Source: Glandiceps talaboti
Lineage: Eukaryota; Hemichordata; Enteropneusta; Spengelidae
DNA: 64,000 nt
Assembly: GCF_964340395.1 (NCBI RefSeq)
Contig: NC_135551.1
Span: 23,401,003-23,465,002, forward strand
Direction: 5' to 3'
Positions 32,139 to 50,700 of the stretch are shown here, piece after piece (the first letter of the stretch is position 1; every line of letters starts with the position of its first letter). Under the pieces are notes generated by a model, which was not told the DNA's origin, ran no database searches, and saw only the letters and a program-made list of their open reading frames with translations. Made by a program: the position numbers and the translations under genes.

Positions 32139-35100
32139 TATCTTGGCAGTAATGTTTGTTCTGATGAGCGTGAATGTCACATTGAGTGATCAGTTTTACC
32201 TATCTACGTTACCCACTTCACTTCAATGTCCACAGACGATCCAACAAAAATTTACCTCTCAGCAGGTGACCATGCTCAATGTGCGACTGGCGATGGTATT
32301 TATTCAAGGGCATGCAATTGCATGCGCAATGAAACACGACGACGTGATACATTTTATAACGTCAACGATAATGCATGACAGACGCAGACCTCACTGTGCT
32401 TCTCGTGACATGCGTTCATTTTGCCTCTTAACACAACCAAATTCACTTTCAATTATCAATCTATTACAAATATTTATGGAAGGAACGTTAGCAAATGCCC
32501 AGCTCGCTAAATAGTTCAACACATACCCCTCTCCGAATGCATAGACTTCGATACTTGACGTGCGACCATACGATAAAATTGTCAATTTTTAGGCTGCAGT
32601 GCATCATCACATCCCGGTTCGCGTACATATAATGGATATATGGATGGATGTTTAAAGATATTGTCGTCAAGATCATCGCTATAAGAAAGTCGTGTTGGCG
32701 TGTATTTTATTTCCAGCAAAATTCCACAATATATTAAGCTGCCCTGAGTTTACTTGTGTGACGGTACGAGCCGCCACCTCGTAACGTTTGTTTAGTAGTT
32801 TATTAGTTACCATATTAATTACTGTTTACTGTTTGTTAGACCCAAAGCGTGTTATTGGGACAGCTAGTACTTTTACCTTGTAGAGCTGGGTCATTTTCGC
32901 TATTTCTGGACCAATCCGGAAGGACTACGTCACCTCCGGACAGTTAGTAACATTGTAGCCAGTTAGAGCGGGAAATACCCATGTTTACATGTGGTTTGTA
33001 GTTTTACGGAGAGTTGAGCGTGAACAGTCGAGTAGTGAGGACCGGTGCGTTGTAAGGTCCGGTTAGTTGTAGTATGCAGACCGTAGTATGTAAGGTCTGG
33101 TATTGCAAACCTATGAACTGTAGTGCGTTGATGACGGAGAATAAAGTACAGCTGGTGTGTTGAATTGTAGGCGATTAGTTATCGTTTTATTCGCATCCTG
33201 TGGGACATTAACCCCACGGCTAGTAGGCGCTCCATATAACTCAGCAGCGCTAGTGGGAACCCAAGGTAAATTTTCACAGCTCTGTGTATGGCCGATGGTC
33301 TGATCGGCTGCGGAATAGACGGGCGATTGTGACACTTCCATAACTACATAATCTAATTAATATTACAATTCACTGCTGGGTCGCGTTATTCGTCGTGACG
33401 TGGTGAGGCCAGTGTTCACAGGGACAAGGTTCTCGAGATATGCCGTGGAGTATTTTTTTATCAGAATACAGTAAAATGTCGATAATATTAATATAGACGT
33501 GTTTAGGCAAATACACATTGAAGAGTGAAAAATAATTTAGTTCTGTGATCGCACAAAGTCACTACATAAAAATACTAATATTAATAGTACTATTACGGTA
33601 CTTGTCATGTTATCATTTACCGATTTTAGACATAATTTAACAGCAATCTTGCAATGTCCACGTGTTTGTTCTCGCGCTGTGGATTTTTTACCGATCAGAA
33701 CTCAAAAAATTATGGCATTTGTGTAGGACATAAATAATATACTATTCGCATTTGGTATGGATCAGTCTCCACTTTTGGGGGTATTTGGAATTGTGACTAT
33801 TTTGCATAGAGGAAAACATACACTCACTAATTCTTGATACTGCCGAACATTCATTATTGTTGATACTGATTTGTGATGACTCTATTGTTGTTTATTTTTG
33901 TCAGCATATATTTATTTATTTATTTTATTTGTTTGTTTATCTGTCTGAGTTCCCTGTGGACATATGTGATGGTGTAAACCATTCTGCTGACTCTAATGAT
34001 GAAAGAATTGCGATGGTAATCAAGTCACAATAGTATTACTCTTTAAGAAGTATATATGCATTATGTCTTGTATCTATTTCTTGGTAGTATCATGATTATC
34101 AAGATTATGTATCAATATGTTGGAATACAGGAGCGACACATCAACTTCATAGACGGCTGCACTATACTATCAGGCCAGGCTCTACTTACAAAGTTCGTAG
34201 CTGTACGCGCCTTTGGCTCTCGTAAATCTTCCTGCCCAGTGGAAGGCGCCAATTCTCGATATCGTACACTCGTACCATGCAGAGATTTTTACAGAGCTGA
34301 CATAGCTGCACTCTGTGTAGAACTTCCCGGACAATGCTCGTGTACACAAACAATTTCAAACACATATTTCCATGACGTCGGTTTCCATTGGTAACGCTGT
34401 ATAAAACCGTTAACACAGGCCAGCAGAGTCATCCCTACTGAAATTTAACCTTATGACATTATGACGTCTATCGTAATTTAATAAACTCACATCATGCCAA
34501 AGGGCCTGGATGCACTGACAAAGGTCGGAGTAATACACTGTGTATTTGATACAGCAAAGTAGATTGTTACCTTATGGTGTGTGTTTCCCAATTGTGTGTC
34601 AACTTTCAATGAAGGATCTTAAATCTGTTGATGAAGGTTGCCATGACAAGGTCAAAACAAGCGGGGATTTCAGCTGAATAACTACTTGATTAATGTCCCA
34701 TCTACCAAACCTTTAACTTTTCGTACCGTGATCAGGCCCAACAAATAGTCCATAGAGTGTGTGTCAATGTTCTATATATAGTCACAGTGTAAAACCCAAT
34801 TTTTGAAAGAGCGGCGTTAAAGTAAAATCAATATTACAAGTGTTTATCAGTTGTTCTTCACAAGGTGTTGGAGACAGTCTAATACTTGGTTTTGTGGTGA
34901 TAGCACTCGTCAATACCACCTGTTCTAAATTAAGCCTTTGGGAGGACGTTCATCATACATTTAAATACCGGTATGGCATCTGTGCATACCTAGTGTGCGT
35001 ATTTTCAAAAAGGGTCCCTGGATCTTACCAAATCACAGAAATTCCAGTTCAATATCAAGGTAAGGCTTTTACACACAAATACAAATATCATTGTTTTTTA

Positions 35101-35754
35101 AATGCCAAATTGAGAAATGAAAGACTTTGTGCTACAGTAAATGCATGGCAGTAATCTAGTCTAAAGTGTCAAGAAAAGAACTATTATTTTATTCACTATA
35201 TAGTGGCTTTATATTCATAGCACTACATACTACTATCACTGATTTGAAATTGAATGTGCGGTATGAAGCAATTTTCAATTTTGGTCAATTTAGTTAGAAG
35301 AGGTTGGGGTTGGGGTTGGGGTGGGTCCTGAGGCCTGAGGACAATAATTTAGTTTTTTTTATCCTGCACTGTTGATCTCGGCCCTTATGTGTTAATGAGC
35401 AACGACAAGGCAACCGTAACACTGTTGTGTCATTGTACTAGGGGTGCAACGATGAACCAACAAAATTGGTATTGTCATTTTATTCGTGGCATACGATCCA
35501 ACGTGACGATTCAACGTATCCGTTTCATATTCCAGCGAATATGGGGGAAATGGGGGGGGGGGCGCTCTGGTTTGGATTTAAGATGGTCTAGTAGTTTGTG
35601 AGGACTGAGGTAATGACATCGAGAGGGTGCCGGTGACACATATAGAGATACTTCTTATCTCATCAAAACGCTGTCCAACACCGTCGTTAATCTGCAGGCA
35701 GGAGTAATAACAAGATATTATTTTCTGTCTTTAGAAAATCTACCAATGCAAGAG

Positions 35755-43231
<7,477 letters not shown>

Positions 43232-44894
43232 TATAAGTATTTCAATATTCTGGAGAAGAAGAAGAATCAGATGATATGGGTTTATTCAATTCCAAGACGT
43301 ATCCGCTTTCAAAGAATACGTGATATTCGCCAATGAATCAGTCCGTAGGCATCGATGTATTCCCCTATATGACGAGACATGCACAGACAATTTCATCAAA
43401 GTATCTATATATTAGTTTCTAATGACCAGAGCTTTCAGGTGAATTGCTGGTCCATTTTGTTTATAACATAGCAAATGTGCCTTCACTAATTGTAATCGAC
43501 ACATCTACCATGGCATTTATATAGTATTTTACCATTGAGCTAAAATTGAATGAAATTACCGTGTGTGTGTATATGACCCGTATCAGGATGTACACAGTCA
43601 TGTATGGCTGGCAAAGAACAGATAAAAATAGCGAAGGGAAGGAGGGAGTTCACTGTACCCTTCGTGAATACGAGGAATGACCAGTCATTGATTTTAGGTC
43701 AGCGGTAATTTTTGAACGTTCATTTTAAAGAATCACACTGTACCCTTTTGACAAGAGATACAGAACAGAGCTACTTTTTGTGATAGCAAATGGATTATAT
43801 AACCAGAAGTAATCAGAATACACAAAACTTAACAGGCGTTTTCGGTTGCCATTAAAATGTTGTGTCTTTTCGATGCGCAGACAAGTATCATTATTGACAA
43901 ATGTTTGTGATCAAACAGCATTCAAACATTGAATTTTTTTTATCAGCGATATGCAAATTGATGTGTGTCGGGATGGGGGGATAGGGGCATGTGTGTGTGT
44001 GTGTTTGTGTTTGTGTGTGTTTGTGTTTGTTTTTGTTTGTTTGTTTGTTTGTTTGTTTGTTTGTGTGTGTGTGTGCGCGCGCGCGCGGCTGTGTGGCATT
44101 CCACCCATTTAGTTTCCAGGAATTATGATGTCATTCTCATCATATTGCAAAGAAAAAAAGAAAAAGGCTACGGGAGTATTTAACAATGGCTAAATATCTG
44201 AAAGAATGATATTTTCACAATATTTAAGCCAACAACTTTCTTTAACAGCTAATATATTGTTTTTTTTTATAAAGATGTCGAATGTAATGATTATAACATA
44301 TCTACCATAACATGTTACTTTAAAGTTGACCAGTATAACCACGCACGTGTAAATATTTACGTAATGCTCTAATAAAGTCCTTCAAACTCGTTTGGTAACC
44401 TTCCTTTGTTCTCTTACCCACTTTATTTTATTAAGGACGAAATTGGCAATCTTCTAATACACATATCTTACCATAGGGGCTTGGAATTGGCCATATTTGT
44501 TTACAAATATTCATATTTGTTGTTTATTGCTTACTTTTACATTTTAAAAAAGAAGTTATTTTTGCTATCTTTACCCAACAAGGTGCCATCTAATAAAATA
44601 ATGACTCGAAAAGCTGATGTGTTTTTCCCCAAATCAAATTTAACCGATCTTTGTTGGTGTTCATAAACCCGCTTTACTATGATTATCTTATAAATTATTT
44701 ATATGAGTTAGTTCTACGCCGTTGGTGTAACGGACAAGCTTCTAATGAGCGCCCTCAACCGGTGACCATCCCTTATCCTACATACCATGAACAGTCCTGT
44801 TAATTAACGAACAAGGTGAAAGCGTCACTGATCATAATGAAATATTGGATGAAGAATTCAATTTTTACCCTAAATTATACTCGGAACAAAATAT
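43232..44894. other. Non-coding region 3' of the PIDD1-like gene
   Basis: Holds the (TG)/(TTTG)/(CG) tract at 43990-44087 and otherwise AT-rich sequence. A sequence near 44715 (TTGGTGTAACGG) fits a polymerase III A box, but I could not find a matching B box or cloverleaf. Confidence 0.45.
43990..44087. repeat. (TG)n/(TTTG)n/(CG)n microsatellite
   Basis: Alternating TG, TTTG and a short CG run. Confidence 0.94.
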
Positions 44895-44989
44895 TCATAA
44901 AGTTAACCCGAAAAATAAATACTTTTCCCGATTAAAACAATATTCCTCGACGACAAAATAAAATTGTACTGTGAACGCAAAATATGCTT

Positions 44990-45440
44990 TGCAGAATGTA
45001 CTGAAGATTTGACTAACTTGCCGAGTGGTAATAATTGTCTGGCACTGATGGTCTTTGAGTTTTATAGAAAGTTTTGGAACGAAATTGGTAATTTGATTTG
45101 ACAGCTTCCTCGATGACACTTATCAGTTGAACAAAAGAGAGGAATTATTACATTGATCCCTAAGAAAGACAAATTGATATTCTTGTTTTTAAAAAGTAGC
45201 ACCCAATAACACTACTGAACACGGATTATAAAATTCTAGGTAAACTTCTTTCAAACCGTCTTCAGTATGTTCTCCAAGTCATAATTGACATAGATCAAAC
45301 AGGTTGCATTAAAGGTAGATACATAAAAAAATTCGATTGATAAGTGACATAATACAATATAGTAAATATGTAATGTAAATGGTATGTGCTCTTCTCTTAA
45401 TTGATTTCGAAAAAGCTTTCGACTCGATCAGATAGTGTCA
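44990..45440 (+). pseudogene. Decayed LINE reverse transcriptase fragment
   Basis: With frameshifts and stops, the plus strand reads in pieces EFYRKFWNEIGNL, VEQKRGIITLIPKKDK, LLNTDYKILGKLLSNRLQ, IIDIDQTGCIKGRYIKK and SLLIDFEKAFDSI. These correspond in order to the fingers/palm region of LINE ORF2 reverse transcriptase, ending at the first catalytic segment (FEKAFD). No downstream FADD box is seen, so the copy is truncated as well as frameshifted. Confidence 0.82.
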
Positions 45441-45532
45441 TGTACAGCACACTAGCTATACGTACACTTCAATACAAACAGACAAGACAAAAGTGCAAAG
45501 GAATTGCGAATCGCTACGCCATGCTATTATAT

Positions 45533-45835
45533 ATAATTAATCACAGCGGCATAAAGTTTGCATTTCCTTACTGGTTTTATTTTGATTTAAACCAGTGATT
45601 TGGTATCAGTCAAGGCACCATATTTACTATCTTAATATTGCATTTCTGTTTTTGTGACCTTGGACCATGATGGTAGTCATTGTATAATTAATCACAGCGG
45701 CATAAAGCTTGCATCTCCTTACTGGTTTTATTTTGATTTTATTAAACCAATGATTTGGTATCAGTTAAGGCACCATATTTACTATCTTAATATTGCATTT
45801 CTGTTTTTTTGTGACTTTGGACCATGACGGTAGTC
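45533..45835. repeat. Tandem duplication of about 150 bp
   Basis: ATAATTAATCACAGCGGCAT starts copies at about 45533 and 45684; both continue with the same sequence to GGACCATGAnGGTAGTC. The copies differ at a few positions, so the duplication is fairly recent. It directly follows the LINE fragment. Confidence 0.9.
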
Positions 45836-46010
45836 TATTGACGACTAACATGACCGAAATTATAACACAAGTTGAAGTAATAAAACCACAAACAAAACTG
45901 TCTATTGGTATTTATTTGCCATGTTACAGTAATATTGGCAAAAATTGATTTTGAAAATGACAAATCAAATCGGTATATCACTTGACCACTTGATGTAACG
46001 GATTTAATCG

Positions 46011-46030
46011 ACTGACTGACGGACTGACTG

Positions 46031-46084
<54 letters not shown>

Positions 46085-46085
46085 T
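46011..46085. repeat. (GATT)n microsatellite
   Basis: About 60 bp of GATT units next to the left end of the SINE-like element. Confidence 0.95.
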
Positions 46086-46099
46086 GTGATTGATCGATT

Positions 46100-46450
46100 G
46101 TCTGATTGTCGTGGAGTCATGATGGGTGAATGGGTGAATTTAGCATGACCGGTTCGAGCCCTGTCGCTGCCTGCTGTTTGTTTCTGAGTGGCTAAAGTCC
46201 TTGGGCAAGATTTGAACCACGACTGTGCCTCAGTCAACCCAGCTGTATAATTAGGGACCTGGTAGGATGTAGGTTGCAATGTGAAGGCTTTAATCCTATG
46301 CGCTTAAATGGCTGCAATGGATTGTATGCTCCCCGGGGAGTTGAGGAAGACTTAAAGGGCCGTTGTGCCGTTCTGATTTCGAGCCAGGGGTAATAATTGT
46401 AAAGCGCTAGGATATAATCACCCAACACGGCGTCCGAGAGACAAGGTGAC
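46100..46450 (+). mobile_element. tRNA-derived SINE-like element
   Basis: CCGGTTCGAGCCCTG near 46150 matches the tRNA T-arm / polymerase III B box. It is followed by a conserved-looking body with CCTTGGGCAAGAT, GCCTCAGTCAACCCAGCTGT and ACCTGGTAGGATG, and by GTAAAGCGCTAGGA near the end. This order (T-arm, then a GC-richer body) is typical of tRNA SINEs. The A box is not clear, so the 5' end is degraded or truncated. Family not identified. Confidence 0.6.
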
Positions 46451-46890
46451 GTTCTAGCTGACCCGAGTACACATAAAAAGCATTTACATGACAAGCTCTC
46501 CGAGCAACTGGATAGCCAAGATAACGAATCAGACGCTGCCCATGACTATGTTGTATATGGGCAAAATGTCTGCTTTTTTGAGTTGTGATGTGCTATTGCT
46601 CGTGTACTGAACATTTCGAAACTAGAATTTCCTGTTCTCAAGCAACATTGGTATTTAGTTTAAAATATATTCAAGTATGTTGAACGAAAAAGGTGTGTTC
46701 ACTAGATGTATCCTTTAATACCATAAATACCAAATTACCAATATTTCAGCCATCGCACTTGTAATCTTCGACCCTCAGTTTCCCCCCCCCTCCCCCGCAC
46801 CTTCCGGATCAAACATTGGCGTGTATCAATTTAGTGTCTGTTATTCACATAGTAACACTTCACACAATAACTTTTGATTTTCCTTTTCAG

Positions 46891-47030
46891 AGGACGATGG
46901 GCGGATGGACGAAAAATATATCGAGTTTGAAAATTGTGGAAGCTGTAAGGAAATCACGTCAAACTACAATCCTTCTGAATTTGAAGGCTGCAATAATTGT
47001 AGCTTTGTTTTTATTTACAATACTTTTTAA
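46891..47030 (+). CDS. Orphan 3'-terminal exon, possibly an alternative last exon of the PIDD1-like gene at 35.8-43.2 kb
   Basis: After the strong acceptor TTTCCTTTTCAG an open frame of 46 codons runs to TAA at 47028. It reads in parts DDGRMDEKYIEFENCGSC and EGCNNCSFVFIYNTF. Codon-like texture and four closely spaced cysteines suggest a real exon. It begins in the same phase (1) in which the Death exon 42465-42722 ends, so it could replace exon 43080-43231. No upstream partner other than that gene was found. Confidence 0.4.
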
Positions 47031-47706
47031 ATCATTTTTTGTTTTATTATGTGCACGGTTACTAAACATTTTTCGTTTTACATTTTATTTTCTTGCGGGT
47101 GCGAAACCGCTACGGTTACTGCAGTTACATTTCTTCCTTGCTTTAGTGCGTGAGTGCAAAGTTGCGTGGGTGCTCTGCGTGGGTGCAAAGTTCAAGTCCT
47201 GCTTGCATACAGAGTAAGTCGTCCCTTGTTGAGCGAAACGCCTGCACCGTCTGCAAGCAGAACTATTCTCAACCTGACAAAGTATCGGGTTACGCGATCT
47301 GCCAGGCATACAGGAAAGGCGTGCCAGTCGTGTACTTGTATGTTTGTTTGTTGTTGCTATGAGTGTATGTAAAGTAAATACGTACACAGTACATGGATCG
47401 ATAGAAGCTATTAGCGGTTTAGTATTACGTCATGGGCGTGTTTTGGCACTGCCCATGACCAGTCATTCTTATTTGCAGAAACGGCGAACATGTTAGTGCA
47501 TTTGTCCATAGATCTCCTACTGTTAGACCTATGTGATTTGAATACGGTTGTCTGAGAGCGATTTTTTGATTTGGTCTACATTCACAAGGCTAGATCTCTG
47601 ATTGCGATCCGTTCTCTACACGGTCCGTGCACTACTACGCTACACTACACTAGCTACACTACGTACTCTTCAAGGTGAACGTCACGTCGACTTTGTGGCT
47701 TGAAGA
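47031..47706. other. Region upstream of the acetyltransferase
   Basis: Contains part of the dispersed repeat shared with 32.05 kb (47215-47268) and a CTACACTACAC-like run at about 47635-47665. It should include the promoter of the GNAT gene, but no core element stands out. Confidence 0.4.
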
Positions 47707-50700
47707 ATGGACTCTAGCTATAATCATGATAATGGAGATAACTGTGATCCTCATGAACCGACACCAATAGTTCCAGTAGTAACGGATCAACCGGGTACAA
47801 TAACCTATGCCCCACCGCCACCCAATGTCATCCCCGGTGACGATGGCGGACCTGTCTCCATACGGAATATGACCACAGCGGATAGTAAATTTTCTGCAAG
47901 AGTGCTCGTGGAGGCCTTCCGAAGTAAATTTGAACATGCTGTAGGGAGGAGAAAGTAGGTACAATACAATACAATACAAAACAATACAATACAATACAAT
48001 ACAATACAATACAATGCAATACACATACATACATACATACATACATACATACATACATACATACATACATACATACATACACACACACTCACATACATAC
48101 ATACATACATACATACATACATACATACATACACACACACATACATACATACATACATACATACATACATACATACATACACACATACATACATACATAC
48201 ATACATACATACATACACACACACACATACATACATACATACATACATACATACATACATACATACATACACACATACATACATGTACATGGTTGCAATA
48301 ACCTGAATTGCATAATGTTACGTAATTTGCGAGAATCACATAATTCCATGGTGCACGTCCAACTCGGCCCATCGCCAACTCGGCCCACCAACTCGGTCCA
48401 CTCATTGCCAACTCGGCCCACCAACTCGGTCCACTCATTGCCAACTCGGCCCACCAACTCGGCCCATCCTCTGCCAACTCAGCCCACTCTGTTCAATTTG
48501 TCCCAGTTGAACTAGTCCAAGTTTCGCCTCAAGTTCAATACGATTGCGATTGCTGTTTCTCCTCTTTGACATCATGACTTTGCTATAAAAAGTTCAAAGC
48601 CCAAAATAGTTGAGGCAATTCGTCCCCGTGTACCTTAAAAGTGCAGGAGTGCAGTAGGACTAGGCTGAGTCTGGATGGACCTTGGCTTGTTTTCTGTATC
48701 TGCTTGTTCAGAATATCATTTCTGTGATGACAAATTAACGTATGACACAGTGGGCCAAGTTGGTATCACTGAATGGGCCGAGTTGGCAATCATGTGGGCC
48801 GAGTTGGCAATCACCTGGGCCGAGTTGGTAATCCCCGGGGCTGAGTTGGTAATGGGCCGAGTTGGCAATGGGCCGAGTTGGACCTACCCCATCGCCCCCT
48901 CTATGGTTTAATACGTAAGTTGTTCGCCAGTTGGGTCTCAGACAGTTAGTGTCTTAGCCTAGCCTACCTGTACACTCCATGAATGACTATCGCTACTACA
49001 CCATTCCACTATCATAACTGACATTTTGAGTTTTTGAATTTGTATTTCGCTGTCCTGACAGCGAAAATTCATCAACATGTCAGTTTTTTTTGTAGCGGAA
49101 TGGTGTAGTAGCGATAGCCCTTCGTAAAGTTTCAAACCACTGTAGAGAACAGACTAGAAACGCGGCTTTTCCCTTGGTGTGAAGCTGTCACTTATTTGCT
49201 TTAGCGATAATCTTTTAAGGCCAAAAAAAAAACAAATTCTCTAGATTGGTCCGAGACTCTTCTTTTAGTGGTCTGAGTCTGAGATAAAGTCTACAGGTAT
49301 AAGCTATCTGCTGTCAAGAGTCTCAATGGCCATGTATAAGCTTATAAAAGCTTTATTAAAATATAGACGTATGGGATGTTGAGATGAGGAATTAATATCT
49401 GTTATCCAGTTCAGGTTAAGGTTTACCTTCAATTTGGGAAAGCTAATTTAAATCTAAATCTTTAATCTGTTCGCCTTGATTGTGGATATGCCTCAGTTAT
49501 AGCCGGCCACTTAGCAGTGAGTGTATCAGAATCAGAATCAGAATTACTTTATTCATCCCACTAGGGGAAATTAAAATGACAGTTTACGTTCTTGCAGCTA
49601 AAACAAATAAAGACAGACAGAATGCGAAAGATGGCGTTATGTATATTTATACACAGACATACAACAGGACGGTACTAAAAAGAACGATAATGGCTGCTGT
49701 TAAGAACTAATAAGACAGCGAATGGGACGAAAGACGGTTTAAAACGATTGGTTTTAGCTACTGGAGCACGGTATCTACCACTCCCTGGAATTAGAAGGTC
49801 GTTGAATTCTGCATAGAGTGGATGGGAAGGGTCTTTCAGAACACTATGAGCCCTCGACGTTATGCGTTTGTTGTAGCTGCTTTCACTTTGTTTACCGATG
49901 ACTACCCTTTTTGATATGATAATCTTGTTTAGTCTTCCCATCTCGTGTCGGGACAAGTTACCACCTCAACTAACAATACCAAAGGTGAGCAAGCACTGCA
50001 AAGAACGTTAACTGCATTAAAAAAAATCCGGAAAGATCGTGACTAACACAAAATGACCTTAGTTTTCTTAGCTATATAGGCAGCACAGACGAGTGTATGT
50101 AATACTAGTATGATATGGCTCTGAGGTAATGAAGTTGGTATTCTCAGCTTATTTAGTTTTGATTTAATTTATAGACTGGTAATATACTTCCAAACATCTT
50201 CAAACCAGTATCTTTTTACTTTTTTTTCAGTATTGATGCCGTGACTGTATTACAAGCCAAAGAATTGATTAACTCACCTAATATATATGATCGTAACTTT
50301 GTGGCGTTCTATGAAGGCGTACCGGCAGGACATCTCGGACTAAAAACTAAGGGAGATCCGTATGTATTTTACATAGCCATATTTGACAGACCAGTTCTTT
50401 GCGGGTTTTTGATGCATAGTTGTTCATGTTAATTTGTAATCGAAGACCTGATATTTCTTTATTTAATGCATACATTTATGAAATTAGAACAAATTTACAT
50501 ATTCGATGTTTCAAATACGACAGTGGAAACAGAACTTTCGGCTAACTAAGACAGACACAAAGTAAAGCTATCGTGTGAAATGTTGATAAAAGACTTTTGG
50601 TTCTCATTGTACTCATAGAAAGGTTGATATTTCTGCAATCTTATTAAAATCCGATGTAGTGTACACTTCGCAATTCCTTTTTTGGCTGTTACGTTTTTTG

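Larger units (their letters stand above)
28165..35731. other. Gene-poor AT-rich region
   Basis: About 7.5 kb without an exon I can support. Open frames such as 28364-28777, 30725-31042, 32026-32514 and 34840-35154 show no domain or convincing splice context. Contents seen: a GGACAAACG minisatellite at 28.8 kb and a hairpin repeat at 32.05 kb. The promoter and 5' UTR of the plus-strand PIDD1-like gene probably lie at the right end. Confidence 0.5.

Noticed and set aside
32026-32514. 162-codon open frame
   Set aside because: Its first third is a dispersed hairpin repeat and the rest has no protein-like features.
44710-44775. Possible tRNA gene or SINE head (TTGGTGTAACGG fits an A box)
   Set aside because: No good B box and no cloverleaf could be drawn.
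47659-48477. 272-codon minus-strand open frame
   Set aside because: It is made of translated ACAT microsatellite and inverted minisatellite units.
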